A stretch of 64,000 bases of DNA from Lachnospiraceae bacterium (GCA_024405115.1 JAKSPD010000002.1:1-64000), one strand, 5' to 3'; shown: positions 25,675 to 33,776, counted from the stretch's first letter. Program-made: numbers and translations. Notes: generated from the letters alone by a model not told the origin.

Positions 25675-25860
25675 AACCTCCACTCCCAATGCAGTAGCTT
25701 GGAAGTGGTATCTTAAGCGGTCGTGACGATTGCTTCTTTCGAACCTTTGAGGCCGTCCGTACCCGCAGGGCAAAATTACCCGCAGGGCAAAATTACCCGC
25801 AGGGCAAAATTACCCGCGGGGCAAAATTACCCGCGGGGCAAAATTACCCACAGGGCGTGT
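25675..25860 (-). ncRNA. Predicted omega RNA (reRNA) region of TnpB
   Basis: In IS605 elements the guide RNA scaffold is transcribed from the 3' end of tnpB through the element's right end. That corresponds to this interval on the minus strand, ending at the subterminal hairpin 25680-25708. The guide would come from flanking DNA below 25675. Position only supports this; the fold was not computed. Confidence 0.45.
25761..25854. repeat. 17-bp tandem repeat next to tnpB
   Basis: The unit ACCCGCAGGGCAAAATT is repeated five times (25761-25845; the last two copies have CGGGG), and a degenerate sixth copy starts at 25846, seven bases from the tnpB stop. It falls in the predicted omega RNA region. 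There are no spacers, so it is not a CRISPR array. Confidence 0.85.
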
Positions 25861-27249
25861 TCACGCCGCCCCTATCCGTTTTAACGGAATACCTTTGGGA
25901 TTCAGCTCTTTGAATCCATATACTTCCGGTGAGGAAAGGAAACTGTAGTCCCTGCAGTCCTTCCATATATCCGGAATTGCCTTTCTCATGATGTTTGCCG
26001 CACCGTTGCAGTCCGCATTGATCACAAGGCCGTTCGCACAGCGGTACAGCCCCCTGCAGATCCTCTTCCCGGAAAAGGCTGGAGCAGAGGGCTCCTTCCC
26101 GTAAACAGGCATCGAATCCCGGGCGGTGATGTCCGCCTTGGATGTATACGACTCCTCCTGCTCGATGACCGCGATCCCTGCCGCGGCCGCCTTATAAAGG
26201 ATCTTCTCCCTTAACTTTGCGATCGGCATCTGAACGAACTTCTGGTTGTTTGCGTCGCCGATACCGGACCGCTGCTTCCAGAAACGATTCACCCCCAGCA
26301 CAAGGGTGCCGCATCCGTGCTCCCGGCAGTACTCTATGATGCTCCGGCTCACCTTGTGGACCTGATCCCGGTTGAAGCAGTCATGCTTTATGGAAAGATT
26401 TCGAAGGTGCCTTGAATCAGCATACATGTGTTCGTGTCCCTTTGTGATCATCGCCACAGCTTTGGCCCTTTCCCTGGAGAACCTGCGGTTCTCGGAGAGG
26501 ACAGCCCCGCCCTTGTATATCCGGCAGCACCTGTCTGTCGATACTATGGCTGCGAAGTTGTCCGTCCCGAAATCCACGGCCGCCGTGCCGGGAAGGTCCG
26601 TCCTCAGGGGGATGTCTTCACACTGGAAAGTGAGCGAGATGATAAACTTCCCGTAGTACGGGATTACCTTCACCTCTTTCAGGAGGACATCCTTTTCCTT
26701 GAGATTGGAGACGGGGAGTGTCAGTTTTGTCTTCGGGAGTTTCAGAACGCCCGAACGGAATACGGCATCCTGGTTGGTAACGGGAAAGGATGCAAGTTCT
26801 GCCTTTTTGTAATGCGGCATCCTCGGTTTCCCGAGGTATTTCTCCGGGTGCATCCGGTAATCCTTAAGAGCTGTGAGCCAGTTGCTGAAGTCACCTGTCG
26901 TCTGCCGCAGAATTCCCTGTGCAGTCTGCTTCGGGAGACCCGAAAAGAAATCGGGATTCTTCGTTACCCGCATCAGCTTTTCCAACGCATTGTAGCCGAT
27001 GACCTGTCCCACAGCGGGATATCCCGCCTCCGTCATCAGCTTCACTTCCTCCATGACTTCCCTCTCATTCTCCGTAAGGGAGTCCTTGCCGTAAGCAGTG
27101 AAGATCTGCCGCACGCGGAACAGAGCCGCGTTGTAAAGGTTCTTTGCAAGGCGGGAATGTTCTTCACAGTAGAGACCCAGAGGGGTGTCTCTGTTTATGA
27201 TGACGGGAAGCACGGAATACATTGGATGTAATGCTTGAATTCCTTTCAT
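25861..27249 (-). CDS. tnpB: TnpB RNA-guided nuclease, rearranged-catalytic-site type
   Basis: The 462-residue protein has the split RuvC core of TnpB: Asp226 in AAVDFGTDNF and Asp413 in VINADCNGAAN. At the usual RuvC-II Glu position the sequence is LVLGVNRFWKQ (no acid), while an acidic cluster EQEESYTSK (Glu363-366) lies about 45 residues further on. This matches the relocated Glu described for Fanzor-like TnpBs. The zinc-finger Cys pairs of typical TnpB are also missing (SMPVYG and SGKRICRGLYRCANG instead). No good ribosome site precedes the ATG, so a start at Met10 is possible. Confidence 0.85.
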   Translation of the reverse strand: MKGIQALHPMYSVLPVIINRDTPLGLYCEEHSRLAKNLYNAALFRVRQIFTAYGKDSLTENEREVMEEVKLMTEAGYPAVGQVIGYNALEKLMRVTKNPDFFSGLPKQTAQGILRQTTGDFSNWLTALKDYRMHPEKYLGKPRMPHYKKAELASFPVTNQDAVFRSGVLKLPKTKLTLPVSNLKEKDVLLKEVKVIPYYGKFIISLTFQCEDIPLRTDLPGTAAVDFGTDNFAAIVSTDRCCRIYKGGAVLSENRRFSRERAKAVAMITKGHEHMYADSRHLRNLSIKHDCFNRDQVHKVSRSIIEYCREHGCGTLVLGVNRFWKQRSGIGDANNQKFVQMPIAKLREKILYKAAAAGIAVIEQEESYTSKADITARDSMPVYGKEPSAPAFSGKRICRGLYRCANGLVINADCNGAANIMRKAIPDIWKDCRDYSFLSSPEVYGFKELNPKGIPLKRIGAA

Positions 27250-27300
27250 TTACTGATATAATCATACCATAAACATAAATTGGAGGCAAGGAGAACGGAG

Positions 27301-27744
27301 ATGCTTTATACACAAAAACAGGGGGAACCATACTATAAGAACCGCCACAGCTGCTTTCTTCTGCAGTACCATCTGGTCCTCGTCACAAAGTACAGGCATC
27401 CCGTGATCACGGGAGAATTAAAGGATGACCTTTATGGGATCGTGGAGGACACCCTTCTCCAGAAGGGGCTCAACATCCTCGAAATGAACGGGGAAGCTGA
27501 CCATATCCACATCCTGTTCGAGGCGGATCCATTCACCTCTCCGGGGGAACTTGTGAACGTTCTCAAGACACGAACATCGCGGAAGATCCGGCAGAAGTAC
27601 GGGGAGACCTCACTTAGGAAGTGGTACTGGAAACCGTATTTCTGGTCAGACAGTTATTTCATAACAACAGTGAGTGAGAACAGCCTTTCGATTGTTCAGG
27701 CATACATACAAAACCAGGGCAATTCTCCCACAACCAATCCGTAG
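27301..27744 (+). CDS. tnpA: IS200/IS605 TnpA transposase (Y1 HUH)
   Basis: The start at 27301 has AAGGAGAACGGAG before it. The 147-residue product is a Y1 transposase with the metal-binding HUH motif in EADHIHILFE (His68, His70) and the nucleophilic Tyr135 in IVQAYIQNQ. It acts on single-stranded DNA as a dimer, recognising the hairpins at the element ends. All key residues are present, so it looks intact. Confidence 0.9.
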   Translation: MLYTQKQGEPYYKNRHSCFLLQYHLVLVTKYRHPVITGELKDDLYGIVEDTLLQKGLNILEMNGEADHIHILFEADPFTSPGELVNVLKTRTSRKIRQKYGETSLRKWYWKPYFWSDSYFITTVSENSLSIVQAYIQNQGNSPTTNP

Positions 27745-27834
27745 GTTGGATGTGGTACTCTTGCCCATTTGATAGAGTTGTTTTGTGCCCGGGGGAGCAC
27801 AAATTATAATTTGCAGAGATCAGGAACAATATTT

Positions 27835-28086
27835 ATGAAAAGGAAAGAAGCAGAAGAGATTATCATTTCAGAGAAACTAATATCGTATAGCTTTTTCGAG
27901 AATAGAAATGATGCAGCCGATGAGATGGTTATAAAAAGGACATTTGATAAATGGACTGTATATGCTACAAATGAAAGAGCCTCTAAGATTTTAGAGGGTG
28001 AAAAATCATTTGATAATGAAGAAGATGCCTTAGACAATTTTATCAGAAGACTGAGAGCCTTGAATAAGGTGAGAAATCTTGCATAA
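27835..28086 (+). CDS. Small Imm59-like immunity protein
   Basis: The start at 27835 follows an AGGAA ribosome site and gives 83 residues. The sequence (TFDKWTVYATNERASK, SFDNEEDALDNFIRRLRAL) resembles the Imm59 family of polymorphic-toxin immunity proteins, which neutralise toxins delivered between cells. No toxin gene is visible next to it, so it would be an orphan immunity gene left beside the IS605-type element. The family call rests on remembered sequence patterns. Confidence 0.5.
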   Translation: MKRKEAEEIIISEKLISYSFFENRNDAADEMVIKRTFDKWTVYATNERASKILEGEKSFDNEEDALDNFIRRLRALNKVRNLA

Positions 28087-28150
28087 ATACCGGTTTGTCC
28101 AGCAGACGTGATAGATAAGTAAATTGTATTCTGACGGAGGATTGCTTATT

Positions 28151-28462
28151 ATGAAGGAATTAGAAATAAAACATCGCCAAGATATTGAGTACCGCGAGCT
28201 TTTTGATGTCATGATCGATTCACACAGCTGCGAGTACTATACGATAGGGCTTACCAATGATGGCGGACTGCTGTATATTGAAAACAAGCTCATGAATAAC
28301 AGCAGTGCATATTGGGTTCAGAGCGTGTTTTACAGCATCGATCAAAAAGAATTTCGTTCCTTTTTGGAACTTGCAAAAGCACGGGGCTACCTGGAAACGG
28401 CAATCAGTAAAGGCCGGACAACGGAAGAAGAACTGAAAAAGTTGAGTGGGCACCAGTATTAA
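28151..28462 (+). CDS. Hypothetical protein (103 residues)
   Basis: A GGAGG site precedes the ATG at 28151. The protein is soluble, with a central beta-rich part (YYTIGLTNDGGLLYIENKLM) and a helical, charged C-terminus (EFRSFLELAKARGYLETA; TTEEELKKLSG). I do not recognise the family. It follows the Imm59-like gene by 64 bases on the same strand, so both may belong to one immunity or defence gene cluster; this is only positional. Confidence 0.6.
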   Translation: MKELEIKHRQDIEYRELFDVMIDSHSCEYYTIGLTNDGGLLYIENKLMNNSSAYWVQSVFYSIDQKEFRSFLELAKARGYLETAISKGRTTEEELKKLSGHQY

Positions 28463-28630
28463 TTGATCAAGAAGCAGAGGCTTTCTGTGACCTCTTCTGT
28501 GTATTTGGCTGATTGGAGCGGAATCGTTGTCAAGGGAGCGCGGAATAGCGGATCCGGTGTTCTTTCCTGCAAGCATATGCCGCGAAAGTCCTTGACATAA
28601 GGTTCACGGATCACCCTTTCAGAGCAGAAA

Positions 28631-28647
28631 GGAAGGCGGTGCCTTCC
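28631..28647 (-). terminator. Terminator of deoC
   Basis: GGAAGGC-GGT-GCCTTCC forms a 7-bp stem with a 3-base loop 17 bases past the deoC stop. On the minus strand TTTCT follows. The gap 28463-28663 holds nothing else recognisable. Confidence 0.6.
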
Positions 28648-28663
28648 TCTACTGCCCCCCTTT

Positions 28664-29320
28664 TTATTCGCTCGCTTTGACTATTTTGACCACGCGGCTC
28701 GTTCCCAGGCGATCGGCACCGAGTGAAAGGAACTTATCAGCATCCTCCAGGGATGATATTCCTCCGGCAGCCTTCATCTTCACATTTTCACCTATGTGTT
28801 TACTGAAAAGCTCGATGTCTTCAAATGTGGCACCACCCTTTGAAAAACCGGTTGAGGTCTTTATGTAATCAGCATGGGCGTTCGTAACCGCCTCACACAT
28901 CTTTATCTTCTCTTCTTCTGTAAGAAGGCAGGCTTCAACTATGACCTTTAATACTTTTTCACCGCAGGCTGCCTTTAGGATCCTGATTTCCTCTTCAATC
29001 AGGTCCCACCGGCCGTCCTTGGTCCATCCGTTATTAACGACCATGTCGATTTCATCAGCACCATTTTTTAGGGCGTCTTCTGTTTCAAACAGCTTTACGG
29101 CAGTAGTATTGTATCCATTCGGGAAACCAATCACAGTGCATACCTTCATACTGTCCTTAAGATATCCCTTGGCCTGCTTAACATATGAAGGAGGAATACA
29201 TACAGAAGCCGTTCCATATTTTACGGCATCATCACATATCTGCCTGATTTCATCCCATGTAGCTGTTGTTGACAGAAGCGTATGATCCACATGGGAAAGT
29301 ATCTCATTAGTCTCTCTCAT
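28664..29320 (-). CDS. deoC: Deoxyribose-phosphate aldolase
   Basis: The start at 29320 is chosen for its GGAGA site; the longer frame adds 33 residues that overlap a structured element. The 218-residue class I aldolase cleaves deoxyribose 5-phosphate to glyceraldehyde 3-phosphate and acetaldehyde. Catalytic residues are visible: Asp92 in EIDMVVN, Lys125 in LKVIVEA, Schiff-base Lys154 in YIKTSTGF and Lys183 in VKMKAAGGI. Length and motifs are typical. It follows the SIS gene on the same strand, with the conserved hairpin element between them. Confidence 0.93.
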   Translation of the reverse strand: MRETNEILSHVDHTLLSTTATWDEIRQICDDAVKYGTASVCIPPSYVKQAKGYLKDSMKVCTVIGFPNGYNTTAVKLFETEDALKNGADEIDMVVNNGWTKDGRWDLIEEEIRILKAACGEKVLKVIVEACLLTEEEKIKMCEAVTNAHADYIKTSTGFSKGGATFEDIELFSKHIGENVKMKAAGGISSLEDADKFLSLGADRLGTSRVVKIVKASE

Positions 29321-29353
29321 AGTAATCTCCAATTTAACAATAATAAAGAATGA

Positions 29354-29413
29354 ACCGGTGACTCTCCCCAAATCGGCTTCCTGCCGATTTATGGGGCATA
29401 CCCTCAGACACCG
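29354..29413. other. Structured nucleic-acid element, copy 1
   Basis: The outer stem CCGGTG/CACCGG (29354-29359, 29408-29413) encloses CTCT, then CCCC/GGGG (29365-29368, 29392-29395) with a bulged AT, then the hairpin AAATCGGC-TTCCT-GCCGATTT, and on the far side CATACCCTCAG. The unpaired and CCCC/GGGG parts are identical to copy 2 at 30987-31062, while both helices differ in sequence but keep pairing. It lies between the SIS gene and deoC. Confidence 0.75.
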
Positions 29414-29461
29414 GCCCATTCCTTTTAATATCAGTTTTCTTTATTACAAAGTGATTATAAA

Positions 29462-30076
29462 TCACTTCTCTCCCAGCTTCTTGTGGTTAAGTCTCTCTCC
29501 TACGGCTCCGCCGGGATGAATGACTGCAAACTGCTCTGCCTGATATCCGGTAACCTCAATGATAGCGGCCTGGAGTGCGTGACAGATCATGCAGAGTGCC
29601 GTTGTTGAAGTTGTTCCCTGTGCGTTCCACTTGTCTGTCTCGCGGTTAACATGCTGCTTTAAAACCGCATCGGCTGCCTTTGCAAGAGGTGACTCAAGGT
29701 TTTCGGTAATGGAAATTATCTTAACGCCCTTCTTCTGGCATATATCAATAATGGGAAGAAGTTCTCCTGTCTTTCCACCTCTTGATGCAAATACCATTAC
29801 ATCGCCTGCCTGAAGATATCCTGTTGCTCCATGTACTGCTTCAGCGGGTGAAATGAATCGTGCGGGACGCTCGATGCAGCACATAAGATGTGCAAGATGC
29901 TGGCAGATGATGCCTGAATGTCCGCATCCGCATGTTCCAATGCGTTCTGCATTTGCAAGAAGCTCAACGGCCTTTGAAAACTCCTCATCATCGAAATAAT
30001 CCTTCATCTCCGTAATGCACTGTGCCTCGATGTCATATGCATCTTTTGCTGCTTTTAAAGCTTCGTTTGAAATCAT
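29462..30076 (-). CDS. SIS-domain sugar phosphate isomerase (KpsF/GutQ-like)
   Basis: The 204-residue protein consists of one SIS domain: ERIGTCGCGHSGIICQHLAH (about 45-64), VMVFASRGGKTGELLP (about 93-108) and the C-terminal HPGGAVGERL, which resembles the HPGGALG motif of arabinose-5-phosphate isomerases. It lacks the CBS domains of KdsD. It probably isomerises a sugar phosphate. Being divergent from a yjbQ-like gene and upstream of deoC, it may belong to a pentose or amino-sugar pathway; the substrate is not known. Confidence 0.75.
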   Translation of the reverse strand: MISNEALKAAKDAYDIEAQCITEMKDYFDDEEFSKAVELLANAERIGTCGCGHSGIICQHLAHLMCCIERPARFISPAEAVHGATGYLQAGDVMVFASRGGKTGELLPIIDICQKKGVKIISITENLESPLAKAADAVLKQHVNRETDKWNAQGTTSTTALCMICHALQAAIIEVTGYQAEQFAVIHPGGAVGERLNHKKLGEK

Positions 30077-30188
30077 GTCTTTATCCTTTCATTTTTCATG
30101 TTTTTTTTATATCGGTGAAAGCCTTTGAAAAAGCCCTCTCAAATAATAGAGTTTACTGTTTTCTCTTTGTATTTTCAAGCACTAAATA

Positions 30189-30217
30189 TTGACGAGAGAC
30201 TTTTTAGTAATTATAAT
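30189..30217 (+). promoter_or_regulatory. Promoter of the yjbQ-like gene (copy 1)
   Basis: TTGACG (30189-30194), a 17-bp spacer and TATAAT (30212-30217) form a near-consensus promoter, 51 bases before the start codon. Confidence 0.75.
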
Positions 30218-30237
30218 TGCATGAGTGTTATGCAATT
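30215..30237. promoter_or_regulatory. Palindromic operator at the yjbQ-like promoter
   Basis: AATTGCAT-N7-ATGCAATT is a perfect 8-bp inverted repeat that overlaps the -10 end and covers the expected transcription start. This is a classic repressor position. Confidence 0.6.
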
Positions 30238-30267
30238 AACCAACAAATTTTATCGGAGGAATTTTTT

Positions 30268-30912
30268 ATGGAGTTCAAAGTATACCAGAAAGAACTCGAG
30301 CTTCAGTCACGTGGCTGGATCCCCACATTCCATGACGTATCAAAAGAAGTTAGAGAAATCGTAGCAGCTTCAGGCGTTAAGAACGGTACCGTTTGCATCG
30401 CTTCACATCACACAACCTGTTCAGTAATGGTTCAGGAGTGCTCACACGATATCGATTCATTCGATCTTGAGTACCTTCAGCACGACCTTCTTGACATCAT
30501 GCGTGAGCTCGTTCCCGATTTCGAGGTAGAGCATCAGTATCGTCATCCCGGACCGCTTCATGCACAGTTCGGCCGTTACGTTGATGAGCCCGGTGACTTC
30601 ACATCAATGAACACAGATGGACATCTTCGTTCAGTATTCTTTGGTCGTTCAGAGACAATGACCATCAAGGACGGCGTTCTTGACGGCGGTGAGTTCGCTC
30701 ACGTATACTTCATCGACTGGGATCACGTTCGTGCTCGTCACAGACAGCTCAACGTTACCGTTATGGGTTCAACCGAGGATCTTGCAGAAGATCGTAAGTG
30801 GAACAACGGCGAAGTTATCAATACCCTTCACAAGTTCTACAAGGAAGAGAAGGCTTATGACAAGCACTATGATCTTTACCTTGAGAGAGGCCACGAGGCT
30901 GAGAACAAGTAA
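30268..30912 (+). CDS. YjbQ/UPF0047 family protein (copy 1, with C-terminal extension)
   Basis: The start at 30268 has a strong GGAGGA site. The 214-residue protein contains the conserved motifs SHHTTCSVMVQE (about 46-57) and NTDGHLRS (about 118-125) plus VYFIDWD. YjbQ proteins were reported to have a weak thiamine-phosphate synthase activity, but their main role is unclear. Compared with copy 2 at 49452-49946 (164 residues), it has an extra loop near 90-105 and about 40 more C-terminal residues. It is under a strong, apparently repressible promoter. Confidence 0.8.
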   Translation: MEFKVYQKELELQSRGWIPTFHDVSKEVREIVAASGVKNGTVCIASHHTTCSVMVQECSHDIDSFDLEYLQHDLLDIMRELVPDFEVEHQYRHPGPLHAQFGRYVDEPGDFTSMNTDGHLRSVFFGRSETMTIKDGVLDGGEFAHVYFIDWDHVRARHRQLNVTVMGSTEDLAEDRKWNNGEVINTLHKFYKEEKAYDKHYDLYLERGHEAENK

Positions 30913-30986
30913 TCTGATTCTTATTACGGCGCCTGCATCATGCAGGCGTCTTTTTTGTCTTGTCATTAATTCAGAATAATAAATCA

Positions 30987-31062
30987 AGAGAAAGCGTGTT
31001 CTCTCCCCAAAAAGTTCTTTCAGAACTTTTTATGGGGCATACCCTCAGAACACGCTTTCTCT
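30987..31062 (+). terminator. Structured element, copy 2, acting as terminator
   Basis: A perfect 14-bp outer stem (arms 30987-31000 and 31049-31062) encloses CTCT, the CCCC/GGGG helix (31005-31008, 31034-31037), a 10-bp inner hairpin (31009-31018, 31022-31031), a bulged AT and CATACCCTCAG. TTTTAATT follows on the plus strand, so it can end transcription of the yjbQ-like gene. The core is shared with 29354-29413. Confidence 0.75.
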
Positions 31063-31103
31063 TTTAATTAATCAAAATTTACCAAATCTGAAATGGACTC
31101 TAA

Positions 31104-32321
31104 TTATGATTTATTGTCGACCTTTATCTTTCTGTCATGAAGATCCTGCCTGAAGAAGTCCTTTACGGAGCAGCCCGCTCTTCCGCTTGATGCGCAGGCA
31201 CAGGCGCAGGCGCAGGAAGAAGCACAGGCACATGATGAATGTGCACATGATGAATGAACACATGATGACCTTGAAGAAGATGATGAAGATGACGTAGATG
31301 TACGCGGACGGGGGATCCGGACAACATCAACATGGATATAGGTGTTCGGGCTGCCGCCGTAATGGTACGTTCCTTTGACCGTGTATTTTTCCGGATTCTT
31401 GATATCCTTCTCTTCCACCACTTCTTTATTCTTTATCATGCTGTGTCCGCAGTATTTACACTTATCGACACCCTCTTCTCTGGGCGCACCACAGCCGGGA
31501 CAGCTTTCAAAATACTCGATCTTTGTTCTTGTGATCTTCTTTTCCGTATTCGCAAGGTTTCCGAATCCCGAACCGATCCCCTTTATGATCATTACAACAG
31601 CCGCGATCGGAAAAACAATAAATATTCCGATGACAAGCACAAATCCGACAAGAGCGAAAATAATGTCACTGAAGGACGAAATGCCGCTGCCGCCGCTGCC
31701 CGTCTGGTTTTCTTCCGAGAAGCCGAAGGCATCATTGGGATACGTCACCTGCATGGTAAATCTCTGGCCCGGTGAAAGAGAGGTCTCAAATACATAATAG
31801 CCGTTATCCTGATAAGCGTCCGGCTGCCATGAGGCTGCTTTATCGGTCTTCCATCTTATTTCAAGATGATCCACCTGAAAATCGTCAAACCATGCCGGTG
31901 TGAACGAGTATACCGTCTCTCCTTCTGTATACTTGTTGATCTGATACATCCGGTTCTGATCAAACGAAAAATCTACGGAAGCGGTTTCTCCCTCGTAATA
32001 CTTTTTATCAAGGTATATCTTAAAGCTGTCGCCTCCATCGGAGATGCGGTCGATCGTAGCACTTTCCGCAGTTACATTGTCGTGACTGCTGTTGGGTGCT
32101 CCGATGTCCATCCAGTCCAGAGGTCCCAGAGAATCCGAATCCAGCACCAGCCAGTCAATATGGTAAGTCATATGAAGGGTTGCGTCTTCGTTTACGTCTA
32201 CTGTTATTGTGAAATCAAGTATCTCGTCTGTAGGTGATGAAGCAAACGACGTGAAGCTGATGCCCAATACGGCTATGAGTGCCAGTATGATAACTGCACT
32301 TCGTTTAAACACATTTTTCAT
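31104..32321 (-). CDS. Membrane protein with zinc ribbon and Cys-rich C-terminal tail
   Basis: The start at 32321 overlaps the radical SAM stop by one base (TGATG). The 405-residue protein has a signal-like N-terminal helix (about 4-28), a beta-rich domain (about 30-210), a transmembrane segment (about 225-255), a zinc ribbon (CPGCGAP, then CKYCGHS), a Ser-rich run, and a tail in which nine Cys alternate with Ala, Ser and His (SSCVHSSCAHSSCACASSC, then ACACAC and GRAGC), ending in a charged segment. With the N-terminal domain outside, the zinc ribbon and Cys tail would be cytoplasmic, within reach of the coupled radical SAM enzyme. Confidence 0.75.
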   Translation of the reverse strand: MKNVFKRSAVIILALIAVLGISFTSFASSPTDEILDFTITVDVNEDATLHMTYHIDWLVLDSDSLGPLDWMDIGAPNSSHDNVTAESATIDRISDGGDSFKIYLDKKYYEGETASVDFSFDQNRMYQINKYTEGETVYSFTPAWFDDFQVDHLEIRWKTDKAASWQPDAYQDNGYYVFETSLSPGQRFTMQVTYPNDAFGFSEENQTGSGGSGISSFSDIIFALVGFVLVIGIFIVFPIAAVVMIIKGIGSGFGNLANTEKKITRTKIEYFESCPGCGAPREEGVDKCKYCGHSMIKNKEVVEEKDIKNPEKYTVKGTYHYGGSPNTYIHVDVVRIPRPRTSTSSSSSSSRSSCVHSSCAHSSCACASSCACACACASSGRAGCSVKDFFRQDLHDRKIKVDNKS

Positions 32322-33715
32322 CAGCAGTACCTCCTTAAGGGGCATTTTCCTGTCATTAAGGCAGAGTAGTTTCTCTTGCTCAGGCACTCATGGGAGCTCC
32401 ATATATTTTCCCACTCATCATTGAGCATGTTTCCAAGTGGCTTATCAGAGAGCCAGCTCTGGCAGGGGACAACATTTCCCGAAGGCGTGATAGCCATGTT
32501 TGACAGGCATGCTCCACAGCTGGGCGTAGCAATTCCCAGTTCATCAAAGTACTCCTGCTCTATCCACCCGGGTGAGGTAAAAGCTATCTCCATGCCGTTT
32601 GCATTGCAGTACTCGACAGCTTCCTTAAGGACCGTCTTAAGTTCATCTTTTGAAAGCTGCAGGGACTGTGAATCCTCCCCAAGTGCATTTCCTGTAGTGA
32701 TAAGACCTGAACATGTAACATAGTAGACACCGATTTCATGCAGGAACTTAAGAGTGCTTACATAGTCCTTATTCAAAGTGCAGAGTGGTGTATTTATGCT
32801 AACTGAAAGTCCTGTCTCAACTGCATTTCTTATTCCGTTTGCAGTGTTTTCAAACTGCTGTGCACCCACAAGTCTGTTATGGATTTCAGGATCAGCTGAA
32901 TAGAAAGTTACCTGGACAGAATCAAGCTCGGCGGCCTTAAGGCCCCTGCAGTACTCTTTGGTGAGCTTTATTCCGTTCGTGTTAAGTCTTGAAATGAACC
33001 ATCTTGCATATTCGATGAGTTCAAACAGGTCCTCCCTCATCGTCGGTTCTCCACCCGTGAACGTTATCTGTGGGATTCCTACCTCACGGCATTTATCAAG
33101 GATCTTTTTCCATTCTTCTGTAGAAAGTTCAGCTTCATCAGAGAGCTGCTGCCCTGCGGCATAGCAGTGAACACATTTCTGGTTACAGTGCCACTTTCCG
33201 TCCTTTGTCATTGCACTAACCATCACGTCCATCCTGTGGGGGGCATCCATCATGTCAGAATACTCTCCGATGTTCAGGTACTCAACGTTAGTCGTGACCT
33301 CTTCCCTGTATGCAATCTGTCTGAAAGTTGTATAGATGGTATTGATGTCCTCTGAAATCTTCTTTTTTGAGATCACCGGACATATCTTCTTTACACGGCT
33401 TATTGTTCCGTTAATTATTGTATTTATCTCTGTCTCGTTAAGTTCCTTACCATCATAGACGTTTGTCTGCTTTATGAGTTCAGCGGTAATGATGGCCCAG
33501 AAAAAGTTAACAGGGATAATATCGGCACCATTTATTATGGCAACGCTCGGCATTGTAAAATCCTCCGTATCCTTCGGGGGAATGAGATGAATCCTTATTG
33601 CACCAGGGCCTTCAGGATTGAGTGTCGTGTGAAGTACTTCACTGAACTCCTCATTCATGTATTCCCTTATTCTTTTTGCCGTAAAGGATTTTTTGAAAAC
33701 ATACGGTATTTTCAT
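32321..33715 (-). CDS. Radical SAM/SPASM peptide maturase-like enzyme
   Basis: The 464-residue protein has an N-terminal region of about 170 residues that I do not recognise, then the radical SAM domain: the [4Fe-4S] motif CNQKCVHC (Cys177, 181, 184), ITFTGGEPTM for SAM binding, and RLNTNG. The C-terminal Cys-rich segment (CGACLSNMAITPSGNVVPC, then HEC and KCPLRRYC) is a SPASM-type domain for auxiliary clusters. SPASM enzymes often modify peptides by forming thioether or carbon-carbon bonds. One-base overlap with the Cys-rich membrane protein gene makes that protein its likely substrate. Confidence 0.85.
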   Translation of the reverse strand: MKIPYVFKKSFTAKRIREYMNEEFSEVLHTTLNPEGPGAIRIHLIPPKDTEDFTMPSVAIINGADIIPVNFFWAIITAELIKQTNVYDGKELNETEINTIINGTISRVKKICPVISKKKISEDINTIYTTFRQIAYREEVTTNVEYLNIGEYSDMMDAPHRMDVMVSAMTKDGKWHCNQKCVHCYAAGQQLSDEAELSTEEWKKILDKCREVGIPQITFTGGEPTMREDLFELIEYARWFISRLNTNGIKLTKEYCRGLKAAELDSVQVTFYSADPEIHNRLVGAQQFENTANGIRNAVETGLSVSINTPLCTLNKDYVSTLKFLHEIGVYYVTCSGLITTGNALGEDSQSLQLSKDELKTVLKEAVEYCNANGMEIAFTSPGWIEQEYFDELGIATPSCGACLSNMAITPSGNVVPCQSWLSDKPLGNMLNDEWENIWSSHECLSKRNYSALMTGKCPLRRYC

Positions 33716-33776
33716 TGTCTGAATTACTCCTTGATTTTTTACTGAAGTGATATTTTATCTTATAACCCTGATTTTT

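Larger units (their letters stand above)
25665..27775. mobile_element. IS200/IS605-family element, tnpA and tnpB divergent
   Basis: The element holds a Y1 transposase (tnpA, plus) and a TnpB nuclease gene (minus) in the divergent IS605 order. Imperfect subterminal hairpins mark both ends: CCACTCCCA...TGGAAGTGG at 25680-25708, after tnpB, and a CAACC/GGTTG-centred hairpin at about 27732-27760, after tnpA. The exact cleavage sites are not certain, so the limits are approximate. Confidence 0.7.

Noticed and set aside
25761..25854. Tandem 17-bp repeats as a CRISPR array
   Set aside because: The units are directly joined without spacers and no cas genes are present.
30268..30912. Thiamine biosynthesis role for the YjbQ proteins
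   Set aside because: No thiamine gene or thiamine riboswitch (TPP box) was seen near either copy, and the context is sugar catabolism.
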